This document shows positions 36,171 through 46,755 of a stretch of 64,000 nt of DNA, piece by piece. A program made the translations under genes and the position numbers. Within the stretch, counting starts at the first letter, position 1, and every line of letters begins with the position of its first letter. Under the pieces are notes generated by a model. That model had not been told where the DNA came from and made no database searches. It was given only the letters and a program-made list of their open reading frames with translations. Origin of the DNA: Megamonas hypermegale (GTDB lineage: Bacteria > Bacillota > Negativicutes > Selenomonadales > Selenomonadaceae); assembly GCF_900187035.1 (NCBI RefSeq), contig NZ_LT906446.1:992001-1056000 (forward strand), in the 5' to 3' direction.

Positions 36171-37583
36171 ATGGAGTTATTAAACAGTATCGTCAGTCAG
36201 ATAAACGATATTTTCTGGAGTTATGTTCTTATTATCCTGCTGATTGCCGCTGGTGTCATTTTCAGTATCCGCACACGTTTTGTACAGCTTCGCATGATAC
36301 GTGAAATGATTCGTCTTATGACGGAAGGTGTCGGCAATAAGACGGAAGGCCAGCAGATTTCTTCCTTTCAGGCATTTTGTGTAAGTACGGCTTCCCGTGT
36401 AGGCGTAGGCAATATTGCCGGTATCGCTATTGCTGTCGTGCTTGGCGGTCCCGGTGCGGTATTTTGGATGTGGCTGATTGCTTTTCTTGGTGCAGCTTCC
36501 GGTTTTGTCGAAAGTACACTGGCACAGATTTATAAAATTCCGCGTACTGATGCCAAGGGTTATCTGGGCGGTCCTGCTTTTTATATTAAAAATGCCCTGC
36601 ACAGCACGAAAGCAGCTGTATTTTTTGCTATCATAATCAGTATTACGTACGGTCTTATTTTCAATTCAGTTCAATCCAATACAATTTCTCTGTCCATGCA
36701 GACGGCTTTCGGTTTTGATGCAACGTATATCGGCATTGTAATTGCAATTATCTCCGCTATCGTAATTTTCGGCGGACTTAAACGTATTGCGCGTGTTTCC
36801 GAATACCTCGTGCCGTTTATGGCGGGTTTGTATATTCTTGTAGCTTTATTTATCACGTTTTATAATATAACTGAACTGCCGCATATTTTCGCAGTTATTT
36901 TTAAAGATGCCTGGGGCATTGACTCCGTTGCCGGCGGCGGTTTCGGTGCTGCTATCATGACCGGTATCAAACGCGGCTTATTCTCCAATGAAGCCGGTAT
37001 GGGGTCTGTGCCGAATGCTGCAGCTACGGCTGAAGTTACGCATCCTGTAAAACAGGGACTTATCCAGTCGTTCGGTGTTTTCGTTGATACGTTTTTAATC
37101 TGTTCCTCTTCGGCTTTCATCGTTCTTTTAAGTACCGATTATCAGTCGACAGGACTTACAGGCATTCAGCTGGTGCAGTACGATTTATCGTTGTATTTCG
37201 GTGATATTGCTGTTTCTGCCGTAGCCGTATTCATTATTTTGTTCGCCTTCACTTCCATTGTCGGCAACTATTACTATGGTGAAATAAATATAAAATACCT
37301 GTCTGACAACCCGCTGTATCTGAATATTTTCCGTGTACTCGTTACATTCATGGTATTTTTCGGTTCTATTGCCGAACTTAGCCTTGTCTGGAACCTTGCC
37401 GACCTGTTTATGGCATTGATGGCAACAACGAACGTCATTGCAATTCTGTTACTGGGTAAAATCGCATTTATTGCACTGAAAGACTACGAACAGCAGAAAA
37501 AACAGGGTATTAAAGAGCCGGTATTCAAAGCCAGCATTCTGCCGAAGCAGGACGGTATTTACTGGTGGAAAGATAATAAGTGA
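36171..37583 (+). CDS. Alanine/glycine:cation symporter (AGCS family)
   Basis: A sodium-coupled amino-acid permease of 470 aa with about ten helices. Family marks are FQAFCVSTASRVGVGNIAGIAIAVVLGGPGAVFWMW, YLGGPAFYI, GIKRGLFSNEAGMGSVPNAAATAEVTHPVKQGLIQSFGVFVDT and SIVGNYYYGE. The substrate is probably D/L-alanine or glycine. The ATG has AGGAGG upstream. From this gene onward codons are clearly richer in G/C (CTG, CCG, GGC, GCC) than in folE2. It is the left-most gene of a distinct block. Confidence 0.92.
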   Translation: MELLNSIVSQINDIFWSYVLIILLIAAGVIFSIRTRFVQLRMIREMIRLMTEGVGNKTEGQQISSFQAFCVSTASRVGVGNIAGIAIAVVLGGPGAVFWMWLIAFLGAASGFVESTLAQIYKIPRTDAKGYLGGPAFYIKNALHSTKAAVFFAIIISITYGLIFNSVQSNTISLSMQTAFGFDATYIGIVIAIISAIVIFGGLKRIARVSEYLVPFMAGLYILVALFITFYNITELPHIFAVIFKDAWGIDSVAGGGFGAAIMTGIKRGLFSNEAGMGSVPNAAATAEVTHPVKQGLIQSFGVFVDTFLICSSSAFIVLLSTDYQSTGLTGIQLVQYDLSLYFGDIAVSAVAVFIILFAFTSIVGNYYYGEINIKYLSDNPLYLNIFRVLVTFMVFFGSIAELSLVWNLADLFMALMATTNVIAILLLGKIAFIALKDYEQQKKQGIKEPVFKASILPKQDGIYWWKDNK

Positions 37584-37603
37584 AAACTTAATTAAAAAAC
37601 TTA

Positions 37604-37642
37604 GCAAAAAAGCAGACTATCGAATAATAGTCTGCTTTTTAT
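37604..37642. terminator. Bidirectional terminator
   Basis: A perfect 14-bp stem AAAAAGCAGACTAT/ATAGTCTGCTTTTT with a CGAATA loop between convergent genes. Confidence 0.88.
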
Positions 37643-38658
37643 TATGCTAAATTTTGCTGTTTCAGCCAATTTTCCATAAGGTTGGCAATTTCTTCATTAT
37701 TTAAATCCGACATCAGAAAATGTGTATTGCCGAAGATGCCAATATCCGGCAGATGGACAAGTTCCGCCCTGCCGCCGTGTCTGTTGATTGTTTCGACGAA
37801 TTTGCGGGCCATTGCCATTTCACTGCGCCATTTATCCGGTCCGATAACGTTCGTCTGTTTGCTGGCGATATTATCACCATAATACAGAATAATCGGCATT
37901 TGCGTCAATTTCTTGAATTTTTCAAGCGGTACTTCCTCCGCCTGCGCTGCCACCGGTGCATATGTCGTCGGTATCGATTCAGGCAGTTCATTTTCCGGAA
38001 ATACGAACGGTGTACCGCCCGGCTCAAATGCAACAATAGCTTTTACATTTTTTGTATGAAACGGTGTACGCCAGCCAATACTGCCGCCCATGGAATGCGT
38101 TACGAGAATACTTTCACCGACTTTATCAAAAAGCTGTGCCAGTACTTTTGCACACAGATTATCGTCAAGCTTACCCGTATACGGTGTCCAACTGCGCTGA
38201 AACTGATTTAAAGTTTCCGCATCGTTTGCTACCTGCACATTTGGAAACAATTCCGGAAAAACTCCCAATCGGCACAGCATGAATAAAGTCTTATCCGCAT
38301 AAAGCGGGTTCTGTGCATACGGATTTTGCGCGTCGGCTGCTTCAGTGGAAAGACCGGCCTCGCCAATTCGCGGCTGGTCAATTAAATATACGCTGTACCC
38401 TTTACGCAGGAATATATTCTGAAAACCGTCGCGTCCGTCCGGTGTCGTTTCCCATGTACGCTTGGACTGTGCTCCGCCATGCTGAAATATTATCGGAAAT
38501 TTTCTGGCATTGACCGGTTTCTGATAAAATACGTAAGCGTGGTCGCCGTAAGCCGTCTGTCCTTCCGGTTCAAGAAAACGCTGCATGGAAAATTCACCGT
38601 CATGTGTAACGGTAGTTCCGCCGATAGCAAAACTGCCCTGTGTTTCAAGTGTAATCAT
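37642..38658 (-). CDS. Alpha/beta-hydrolase (esterase-like)
   Basis: A 338-aa cytoplasmic alpha/beta hydrolase. It has an oxyanion-type IIFQHGGAQSKRTWETTPDGRDGFQ, the nucleophile elbow THSMGGSIG, AFEPGG, a late acid near YYGDN and a C-terminal His in LPDIGIFGNTH. It is a close relative of the interrupted gene at 41115-42191, which however has a signal peptide; the present one does not. The substrate is unknown. It lies 19 bp after the AEC permease on the same strand, with SD GGAGG. Confidence 0.85.
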   Translation of the reverse strand: MITLETQGSFAIGGTTVTHDGEFSMQRFLEPEGQTAYGDHAYVFYQKPVNARKFPIIFQHGGAQSKRTWETTPDGRDGFQNIFLRKGYSVYLIDQPRIGEAGLSTEAADAQNPYAQNPLYADKTLFMLCRLGVFPELFPNVQVANDAETLNQFQRSWTPYTGKLDDNLCAKVLAQLFDKVGESILVTHSMGGSIGWRTPFHTKNVKAIVAFEPGGTPFVFPENELPESIPTTYAPVAAQAEEVPLEKFKKLTQMPIILYYGDNIASKQTNVIGPDKWRSEMAMARKFVETINRHGGRAELVHLPDIGIFGNTHFLMSDLNNEEIANLMENWLKQQNLA

Positions 38659-38677
38659 TGTAAAATCCTCCTTCGAT

Positions 38678-39601
38678 TTATTCTAAGCCTGCCAGCATGA
38701 ATACAAGCGGCATGGTAAATACGGAAACAAGTGTTGTAAGCGCAATCCCTTTTACGGATACGGGATACGCCTCTTTATTGTACAGAGCCGCCAAGAGCGC
38801 AATTACATTGCCCGACGGTGTAGCCAGTGCCGCCATACATACCGCCAAAAGCAGATTATTATGCACGAACTGTCCCAGGATAAATACGATTACAACCGGT
38901 ATCACAATCATTTTGATTATAGTAAACAGAATTATTTTCCTGTCCGTAAAAATTTCCGACCACCGAATATCCATTAAAAACGACCCCATCAGCATCATAG
39001 CAAGCGGTGCCGTTGTAGCACCCACCATATGAATGGATGAGGTGATGAAATACGGCAGACGGATATCGGCAAGATAAATAATAATCGACAGAAAACATGC
39101 TATCATACCGTTATTGAGCAGACTTTTCAGGCTGAATTTCTGATTCGGGTCTTTCTTTCCACGGATAGTCTGAATAGCATAAGAGAAAAACAGCAGATTA
39201 AACGGTATTAAAAATACCGTCATATAAATAAGCGCGCTTTTGCCGTAAAGACCGTCAATCATCGGTACACCCATAAAGCCGATATTGGTAAAAACGACCA
39301 TTACATTGATAATGCCGCGCTGATTTTTCGGATAACGCAGGATAATCGGCAACAGATATGCGCCAATCATTGCCAGTACAAGTAAACCGCAGGCAGCTCC
39401 TACGGCTATAAGCAAATCCGTCCCCTGAATACGCTCGCCTTCGCTCACGGCACCGGACAGAATGATGGCAGGATATGCTATATTGACCACTATCGCTGAA
39501 ATCTGCGCCTGATTATCCTTTGTCAGCATATTCTTTTTGCGGGCATACATGCCTACCGCCATCATTACGAAAAAAATCAGCATTTGCTGTAATACAGGCA
39601 T
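38678..39601 (-). CDS. AEC-family (auxin efflux carrier-like) permease
   Basis: A 307-aa transporter with ten hydrophobic segments in two five-helix halves. VVNIAYPAIILSGAV and the later ATTAPLAMMLMGSFL and ALATPSGNVIALLAALYNKEA match the family's crossover regions. Bacterial members carry malate, malonate or other organic acids; the substrate here is unknown. The start is ATG with a GGAAA-type site. The gene has the higher-G/C codon style of its block. Confidence 0.88.
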   Translation of the reverse strand: MPVLQQMLIFFVMMAVGMYARKKNMLTKDNQAQISAIVVNIAYPAIILSGAVSEGERIQGTDLLIAVGAACGLLVLAMIGAYLLPIILRYPKNQRGIINVMVVFTNIGFMGVPMIDGLYGKSALIYMTVFLIPFNLLFFSYAIQTIRGKKDPNQKFSLKSLLNNGMIACFLSIIIYLADIRLPYFITSSIHMVGATTAPLAMMLMGSFLMDIRWSEIFTDRKIILFTIIKMIVIPVVIVFILGQFVHNNLLLAVCMAALATPSGNVIALLAALYNKEAYPVSVKGIALTTLVSVFTMPLVFMLAGLE

Positions 39602-39899
39602 TGTATCATTTCCTTCATGAGTTTTATTATGTTCGTTTTTCTTTGACGTAAAGAAAAACGAACCAAAAAGAAACCTTTTTTACGTTTTGCTTACGCTGCA
39701 CTGGGCGAGTCTTCAAGATGCTTATATAGATACAGCCGGTACAATAGCTAGAAACGTTTGGAATTCGGCTCGTATCTTCAAATGTCCAGCAGAAATTTAA
39801 ATTGAGCTGAAGGACGTTGAATTTACTAATCATCTCAAGTTTTGTGCCCGTGGTGATTTGGAGTTATTTCTTTGAGCTTCAGAGAAAAATGAACACTAT
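39602..39899. repeat. Non-coding stretch with a 14-bp inverted repeat; possible dispersed intergenic repeat
   Basis: Between the AEC and flavoprotein genes there is no convincing ORF. It holds a perfect inverted repeat GTTCGTTTTTCTTT (39631-39644) with AAAGAAAAACGAAC (39650-39663) around GACGT. Then come about 200 bp of mixed composition, including a TACGTTTTGCTTACGCTGCA stretch. The arrangement looks like a repeated intergenic element known in style from related genomes, but only one copy is in this window, so this is a guess. Confidence 0.35.
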
Positions 39900-40439
39900 T
39901 TATGTGTTTTTTCCCATTTTATAGCTTATATTCATTGCCGGAAGTTTTTTGACGTCGCCTTTTTCATATGCGCCCGTTCCGTAGACTATTCCTTTTACTG
40001 TGGCATCTTCAATACAGTCGACTAAACCGTACAGAGCATCAAGTGCTCTTTTCGTAAAAGCTTCTTCTTCGGCTGCCGTGATGATAAAATAAAAATCCTT
40101 ATGACTGAGACTTCCCGGATAATAACAAGGCAGTGTGCGGTCAATCAGTGTTTTCATCTGTCCGCTGATGGCATAGAAGTAAACAGGCGACGCCAGTACG
40201 ATAACATCGGCTTTTTCCATTTTGTCAATGATTTCGGCTACGTCGTCATTTTGGAAGCAGCGACCTGTTTTCTTGCAGACATAGCAGGCAAGACAGAAAT
40301 TTATCTTTTTATCGCGCAGGTAGATTTTTTCCGCTGTATGGCCGGCCTCTTCGCAGCCTTTAATGAACTGGTCGCATAAAATATCGGAATTGCCGCCTTT
40401 GCGCGGGCTTCCGGCTATAACTAAAACAGATTTTCCCAT
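39900..40439 (-). CDS. NAD(P)H-dependent FMN reductase / iron-sulfur flavoprotein-like oxidoreductase
   Basis: A 179-aa flavodoxin-fold protein. VLVIAGSPRKGGNSDIL is the FMN phosphate loop, CLACYVCKKTGRC is a Cys-rich patch of the Isf type, and SPVYFYAISGQMKTLIDR is the flavin-binding strand. It probably reduces quinones, nitro or other electrophilic compounds. Last in a tightly spaced minus-strand group with the next FMN reductase, broken esterase and aldo/keto reductases. Confidence 0.85.
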   Translation of the reverse strand: MGKSVLVIAGSPRKGGNSDILCDQFIKGCEEAGHTAEKIYLRDKKINFCLACYVCKKTGRCFQNDDVAEIIDKMEKADVIVLASPVYFYAISGQMKTLIDRTLPCYYPGSLSHKDFYFIITAAEEEAFTKRALDALYGLVDCIEDATVKGIVYGTGAYEKGDVKKLPAMNISYKMGKNT

Positions 40440-40462
40440 GATAAAACTCTCCTAATATAAAT

Positions 40463-41095
40463 TTAACGAATGAAATTAGTCAAAACGGCTGTTTCCTGTT
40501 CCGGCATTGATATGCCCATTTTTGTGGCAATATCCTTGCATTTGAGAAAATACGCCATATTTTTACCTAAAATACGCATAGTCTGTATTCCTTCGATATC
40601 CTGCTGAACATCTTCCGCTTTCGCTCCGTGAACGATTGTCCAGTAGCGTGAAGAAATAATCGGCATCTGCATAAGAGCAAAATATTTGTTTATCTGGTCC
40701 CATGTTGCCGTGGTTCCGGCCCGTCTTGCGGATATCACGCTTGCTGCTGGTTTTAAGAGAAAACGGCCGCCTTTGCCACAGAGGTCGGCATAAAAAGCTC
40801 TGTCCATGAAAGAAGTCATGCTGCCGCAAATACCGCCCCAGTGAACCGGCGTACCGAATACAAATCCGTCATAATCACCGGCAATTTCCAGGAATTCATT
40901 AACCGTGTCATTGAATACGCATTTATTTTTCTTATCGCAACCGTGACAGCCCGTGCAGCCGGCAATAGGTTTTGTTCCAATCCAGAAAATATCGGTATCC
41001 ACTTCATTCTGGTTTAAAGATTTACTCACTTCACAAAGAGCTGTATACGTACAGCCGTTTTTATGCGGGCTGCCGTTTACCAGTAAAACTTTCAA
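40463..41095 (-). CDS. Flavodoxin-family NAD(P)H-dependent FMN reductase
   Basis: About 210 aa. KVLLVNGSPHKNGCTYTAL is the FMN loop, CTGCHGCDKKNKCVFND is the Cys patch, and GTPVHWGGICGSMTSFMDRAFY the flavin strand. It is a paralogue of the gene downstream. TTG 41095 sits 9 nt after GGGAG; the ATG at 41104 touches that site and is less likely. It lies 10-20 bp from the interrupted esterase gene, so was probably co-transcribed with it. Confidence 0.85.
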   Translation of the reverse strand: MKVLLVNGSPHKNGCTYTALCEVSKSLNQNEVDTDIFWIGTKPIAGCTGCHGCDKKNKCVFNDTVNEFLEIAGDYDGFVFGTPVHWGGICGSMTSFMDRAFYADLCGKGGRFLLKPAASVISARRAGTTATWDQINKYFALMQMPIISSRYWTIVHGAKAEDVQQDIEGIQTMRILGKNMAYFLKCKDIATKMGISMPEQETAVLTNFIR

Positions 41096-41114
41096 AATCG
41101 TCATCTCCCTATTG

Positions 41115-42191
41115 TTATTTATCCAAGCCTTTTTCGTGCATCCATGCTTCCGTAACGTCGGCTATTTTTACATTGTTGAGGTCGGCGAACGGGAAGTGAG
41201 TATTGCCTGTGATACCGATATCAGGGAGATGAACTACTGTTACGTCTCCGCCGTATTTATTAACGGTATCCGCCCATAATCTTGCCATTTCCAGACGTAC
41301 GCGCCAGCTGTCTTTGTTCCATTCGTCAGTAGGCTGTGTTGCTATATTATCGCCGTAATAAATAACGATAGAAATTTTCGTCAGTTTCATGAAATCCTCC
41401 ATCGGAATTGCTTCTCCAGCGAGTGCACCGAAAGGACTGCTTGTAGCCAGAGGCTGCGGAACTTCTCCTTCAGGGAATACAAAACCGCTGCCCGGTTCAT
41501 AGGCAATGACTGCTTTTACTTTGTCCGATTTGATTGCCGTATACCAGCCAGGACCGCCGCCCTGTGAATGAGTTACAAGTATTCCTTCACCTGATTTGTC
41601 GAAAACTTTCGCCATAGCGTCGCTTATCACGTTTGCATCATAATCACCTGTATTCGGCGTTACCTGTCTGTAAAACTGGTTCAAACTTTCTTTGCCCTGC
41701 GGGAACTGGCTGTTTTTATAAAAATCAGGATATTTGCCCAGACGGAAATTATCAAACCACATCTGGTCGTCCGGTACTGCCGCAATATTTCCCGAAACGG
41801 TAGCGCGTCCGGCTTTACCGCGGCGCGGCTGGTCAACAAGATAAACACTGTAGCCGCGGCTCAGAAAAATATTCTGGAAGCCGTCGCGTCCGTCAGGTGT
41901 AGTTTCCCATGTTTTAGCAGATTGTCCGGCACCATGCAGAAAGACGAGCGGATATTTATGAGCATTTATCGGTTTTTGATAAAATACGTACGCATGGTCG
42001 CCGTGAAGCGTCTGTCCCTGCGGATTTGTCGGCTTTGCAAAATCATACGTGCCTTCATTTTGTACTACCGTTCATCCGGCAAAAAAGCTTCCCTGGTCGG
42101 CAATCGTTACTGGCTTGTCCATAGCAAAAGCTGAAGTTGTACATACGCTCAGTGCCAGAGCCAAACCTGCCGTTAATGTTTTTATTTTCAT
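41115..42191 (-). pseudogene. Secreted alpha/beta-hydrolase gene interrupted by one TGA stop
   Basis: Reading from the ATG at 42191 gives a clean signal peptide (MKIKTLTAGLALALSV...AFA), then ADQGSFFAG, then TGA at 42074-42072 (codon 40). The same frame continues for 318 more codons to 41115. The intact relative at 37642-38658 has QGSFAIGGTTV at this place, so the TGA replaces a Gly codon (GGA to TGA, one base). Nucleophile THSQGGGPG, the AYEPGSG segment and the late His are all preserved. The 41115-41762 part could still be opened from an internal Met, but would lack the fold's start. Confidence 0.85.
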
Positions 42192-42205
42192 CTTGCAACA
42201 TCCTT

Positions 42206-43060
<855 letters not shown>

Positions 43061-44062
43061 TTATTTATTTATAACTTTTGTACCGCCGTAAACTTCCGAC
43101 ATATCCATTTCAGCCAAAGCCTTATCTATTTGAGCAATTTCCTGAGCTGTAAGATTTATGTCGGCGGCTCCTATATTTTCAATAAGTCTGTTTTCCTTTC
43201 TCGTTCCCGGAATTGGCACGATATACGGTTTTTTGCAAATCATCCATACAAGGGAAATCTGTGCAGGTGTTGCCTGTTTTTCTTCAGCCATATCATTAAT
43301 CAGTTGTAATAATTTTCTGTTACTTTCATATGCTTCTGGCTGAAACTGCGGCATAACTGCCCTGTAATCACCTTTTTCCGTAAATCGGCTGTCCGCCGTA
43401 TATCTTCCTGAAAGAAAGCCGTTGGCCAGCGGGCTGAATGCGACAAAGCCGATATTCAGTTCTTCCAGCACGGAAAACAGATTTTCATAATTTCTGTACA
43501 TCATATGATAACGGTTTTGAATTGCTGTCAGCGGACAGATTTTATGTGCCCGGCGGATTGTTTCTTCCGTCGCTTCCGACAAACCCCAGTGCAGGATTTT
43601 TCCTTCCTTGATTAAATCCGCCATAACACCTGCCACTTCTTCAATCGGCACATTTTTATCAAGGCGGTGCTGATAGTATAGGTCTATATGGTCGGTCTGC
43701 AGTCTTTTCAGCGAACCTTCCACTGATTTGCGGATGACCTCCGGTCGGGAATCGGTAACGAGCGGCAGCGGAATTATGCCGCTGTCATGGTCGAAGGTAA
43801 TGCCGAACTTCGTAGCGATGACAACTTTATCGCGGTAGGGCTTTAGGGCTTCGCCCACGATTTTTTCATTGATATGCGGGTCGTCCGCCGTACCGTAAAT
43901 TTCTGCCGTATCGAAGAAAGTATAACCTGCTTCTACGGCTTTTTGAATAAATTTTACGGCTGTATCCTTATCCACCGGTTCGCCGTAAGCATGGCTAAGA
44001 CCCATACATCCGAGACCGACAGCGGAAACTTTTAAATTCTTGCCTAAAATCTGGTATTTCAT
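43061..44062 (-). CDS. Aldo/keto reductase (AKR, intact)
   Basis: A 333-aa NADPH-dependent carbonyl reductase. VSAVGLGCMGLSHAYG, the tetrad Asp and Tyr in FFDTAEIYG, Lys in VIATKFG, and His in LYYQHRLD are present, with the C-terminal cofactor segment VPIPGTRKENRLIEN. It resembles the AKR11/13 type that clears short aldehydes and ketones. ATG with AGAAGGGAAG upstream. Stop lies 12 bp before the interrupted paralogue. Confidence 0.9.
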   Translation of the reverse strand: MKYQILGKNLKVSAVGLGCMGLSHAYGEPVDKDTAVKFIQKAVEAGYTFFDTAEIYGTADDPHINEKIVGEALKPYRDKVVIATKFGITFDHDSGIIPLPLVTDSRPEVIRKSVEGSLKRLQTDHIDLYYQHRLDKNVPIEEVAGVMADLIKEGKILHWGLSEATEETIRRAHKICPLTAIQNRYHMMYRNYENLFSVLEELNIGFVAFSPLANGFLSGRYTADSRFTEKGDYRAVMPQFQPEAYESNRKLLQLINDMAEEKQATPAQISLVWMICKKPYIVPIPGTRKENRLIENIGAADINLTAQEIAQIDKALAEMDMSEVYGGTKVINK

Positions 44063-44165
44063 AGCAAAACTTCCCTTCTGTAAAATGTTTAACCTTCTAT
44101 TTAAGTATAAATAAATAATCCATCTGACAGAAGTTTCTCTTTGTTTACCAGTTTAAACCTGAAAG

Positions 44166-45062
44166 TTATAAGCAAAGCAGTATTTCCTCTATTGTCTGTA
44201 GTAGCTGACGCACATGCGGAGTGGGATTTGGCGCGTGCATTATACCGAACGGAACTTTGTAATTCCAGTCGACGGGAATTATTTTTATCAGTGGATGTGT
44301 ATTGACCCAATTCGGAATTACCGTTAAAATACCGTTGCTGTTTTCGCATTGGTTGAATACATCCAGACTGTAGAAAGGAAAATCCGTTATATTTATATCA
44401 GGACGGTTTTTCTGCAAATCACGGCGCATTTCATCTATATATTTATTCCAGCCTTCAGTGATAATCATCAGATTTTCACCTGACAGGTCGTCAAGAGACA
44501 GAATTTTTTTCTCCGCCAGTCTATGATGGATAGATACGCCGCAGCAAATCGGCGTCATGCAGAGTTTCAGAGCCTTACAGCCGCGTGTCTGTAAAAATTT
44601 TTCATCAAATACGCCTGCCACCAAATCAATATTGTCGCCCAGATTTTTTAAAATTTCCCGTGCATTTTCCGGTGTATTGGCATACGGAACAAGCTGAAAT
44701 TTCATATCGGGATATTTAACATGGATTTTATCCCAGATGTCCAGCAGAAACTGCCCCGGTGTCATTGGTGATATGCCTATGCGGATTGTATCTTCCGTTT
44801 CCTGCATTGCTTTTTGCGCCCGCAATACAGCGTCCTTGCTATAATCAATGATATATTTGGCGTCTTTATACAGAGATTTGCCGGCTTTTGTCAACGTCAA
44901 ACCGCGGTGCGTCCGCACGAACAGTTGCAGATTAAGTTCATTTTCCAATAGATTAATCTGCTTGATGACAGCCGTCGGCGATATATACATTTGCTCGCTT
45001 GCTTTGGAAAAACTGCCGGCATCGGCAACTTTTAAAAAAGTTTCTATCTGCGGATTATACAT
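44166..45062 (-). CDS. LysR-family transcriptional regulator
   Basis: 298 aa. The N-terminal winged HTH (IETFLKVADAGSFSKASEQMYISPTAVIKQINLLENELNLQLFVRTHRGLTLTKAG) is standard; the C-terminal part is the inducer-binding domain. It is transcribed in the same direction as the aldo/keto reductase group 103 bp downstream and is its likely regulator. The signal is unknown, but aldehydes or quinones are reasonable given the neighbours. Confidence 0.9.
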   Translation of the reverse strand: MYNPQIETFLKVADAGSFSKASEQMYISPTAVIKQINLLENELNLQLFVRTHRGLTLTKAGKSLYKDAKYIIDYSKDAVLRAQKAMQETEDTIRIGISPMTPGQFLLDIWDKIHVKYPDMKFQLVPYANTPENAREILKNLGDNIDLVAGVFDEKFLQTRGCKALKLCMTPICCGVSIHHRLAEKKILSLDDLSGENLMIITEGWNKYIDEMRRDLQKNRPDINITDFPFYSLDVFNQCENSNGILTVIPNWVNTHPLIKIIPVDWNYKVPFGIMHAPNPTPHVRQLLQTIEEILLCL

Positions 45063-45091
45063 AAAATTACCTGCTTTCAGTTAAGATAAAG

Positions 45092-45937
45092 TTATTTGTG
45101 CGCTTTTTTATGACTGAGGTAAATGGACGAGCCGATTACCAGAACACCGCCGATTACGGACAGCGTGTGCATGATTTCGCCGAAAAATACATAGCCCCAG
45201 AGTGCATTGAAAAATACGCCCAGATACATGACGAAGCTTACAAGTACCTGATTGGCGAATTCATATGCCTGCGTCATGAAATTCTGCCCGAACAGTGAGG
45301 TCAGTGCTATGCCCAAAAGCAGAAACCATTCGTAGCGGGTAGGCATATGATGATTATTGTACATCATGGCAAGACCGATAAATACACTGCACAAGAACAG
45401 ATAAAATATTACTTCCCATGAAGTATGACCGCCGTTTTCGAATAATTTATGAATAGTGGTGTAGACAACTGCTCCCGTAAAGGCTGAAGCTATGGCAAAC
45501 AGCGCATAGACGGAAAAAGAATTGTACTCCCATGGGCGCAAAATCAGACATGTTCCTAAAACAATGATGATTAAAGGCATTATAGTATGTGAAGGCAGTT
45601 TTTCTTTTAGGTAAATTGCTGATATTATCAGCACGAAAAATGCCGATAACTGCTGCAATATGGAAGCATCGCCCAAGTGCATGCCTGATACAGCCAGGAA
45701 TATCAGGCACATGCTCATGCCGCCGACGACACCGCGAAATATCAGAGTTCCTCTGTCTTTATGCGAAAATTTTATTTTTCCTATGCGCATGATAAGTAAT
45801 ATCATGAAAATACTAATGACGCTGCGTACAAAAATAATTTCACCTGTACCGAGCGTATGACTTGCCTCTTTAACCAGAACATTCATAAAGCTGAACATAA
45901 GCGAAGACAGCATGGCGAAAACCAAACCTCTGTTCAT
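45092..45937 (-). CDS. EamA/DMT-family permease
   Basis: About 281 aa with ten helices in two EamA halves (MLSSLMFSFMNVLVKEASH and LVSFVMYLGVFFNALWGYVFFGEIMHTLSVIGGVLVI). The ATG at 45937 begins MNRGLVFAM; the 18 upstream in-frame residues have no SD and look untranslated. The substrate is unknown. 29 bp upstream of the LysR gene on the same strand. Confidence 0.87.
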   Translation of the reverse strand: MNRGLVFAMLSSLMFSFMNVLVKEASHTLGTGEIIFVRSVISIFMILLIMRIGKIKFSHKDRGTLIFRGVVGGMSMCLIFLAVSGMHLGDASILQQLSAFFVLIISAIYLKEKLPSHTIMPLIIIVLGTCLILRPWEYNSFSVYALFAIASAFTGAVVYTTIHKLFENGGHTSWEVIFYLFLCSVFIGLAMMYNNHHMPTRYEWFLLLGIALTSLFGQNFMTQAYEFANQVLVSFVMYLGVFFNALWGYVFFGEIMHTLSVIGGVLVIGSSIYLSHKKAHK

Positions 45938-46017
45938 GATAGCACATCTTCTTTCTCTAAAAAAATAAGAGATTATGAAGGATATCTCCACAACCTCTTT
46001 TCCATATAGCTAAAATT

Positions 46018-46629
46018 TTATTTTACATAACCCAGTTTTTGTAACCAGGCTTTTGTTTTTTCAACATCGTTTTTGCTGGCAGTCAACCCTTCTTTTATTG
46101 TGGCTTTTTGGCAAAGCTCTTTTATCATCGGCATACTTTCGGAAATATCACTGCCGCCGCTTGTACAAAACGGAACAATCGTCTTACCGCTTAAATCGTA
46201 GCTTTCCAGAAATGTTCCTATAGCCATCGGAGCTGTATGCCACCAAATAGGATAACCAATGAATATTGTATCATAATCATTCATGTTGTCAATAACAGTA
46301 CTTAGCTGCGGTCGTGCATTACTGTCCTTTTCCGCTTTAGCGACTTCGGTACATTCATGGTAATCGCTCGGATACGGATTTACCGTTTCGATTTTCACGA
46401 TATCGCCGCCAATCATATCATGTATCTGCTGTGCTACAGCCTCTGTATTGCCACTGTGCGAAAAATAAGCTATTAAAATTTTCTTATCCGAATTTGAACT
46501 GCCGTTTGCCGGTGCTGAACTTTCAGCCTGAGTTTGATTTTGGTTTGACTGAGTAGCCGAACCGTTGCCGCAGGCGGCAAATAATAACGACACCATTACG
46601 GTCAGACAGATAGAGATTAATTTTTTCAT
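46018..46629 (-). CDS. Flavodoxin lipoprotein
   Basis: About 203 aa. A lipoprotein signal with lipobox LFAAC, then a Gln/Ser/Asn linker and a flavodoxin domain: LIAYFSHSGNTEAVAQQI (FMN loop), IFIGYPIWWHTAPMAIGTFL and VPFCTSGGSD. Lipid-anchored flavodoxins beside YqhD-type alcohol dehydrogenases and aldo/keto reductases are a recurring arrangement. Electron partner unknown. ATG 46629 follows GAGGAG; longer reading is not supported. Confidence 0.88.
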   Translation of the reverse strand: MKKLISICLTVMVSLLFAACGNGSATQSNQNQTQAESSAPANGSSNSDKKILIAYFSHSGNTEAVAQQIHDMIGGDIVKIETVNPYPSDYHECTEVAKAEKDSNARPQLSTVIDNMNDYDTIFIGYPIWWHTAPMAIGTFLESYDLSGKTIVPFCTSGGSDISESMPMIKELCQKATIKEGLTASKNDVEKTKAWLQKLGYVK

Positions 46630-46755
46630 TGCAAAACTCCTCGGATTATTATGTATTGATTTGATGTACCGCCTAAACCAGTTTAACCGGTACATCAAAT
46701 GGCTAGTTGTTGTATTGTTGTATTAGAAATGAGATTTTAAATCCCCGGTTGGGCA

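Noticed and set aside
37682-38700. Several plus-strand ORFs over the alpha/beta-hydrolase
   Set aside because: They are shadows of the minus-strand gene, which has a full conserved domain.
39627-39833. 68-aa ORF in the gap between the AEC and FMN reductase genes
   Set aside because: No SD, no recognisable domain, and it contains the 14-bp inverted repeat; treated as non-coding.
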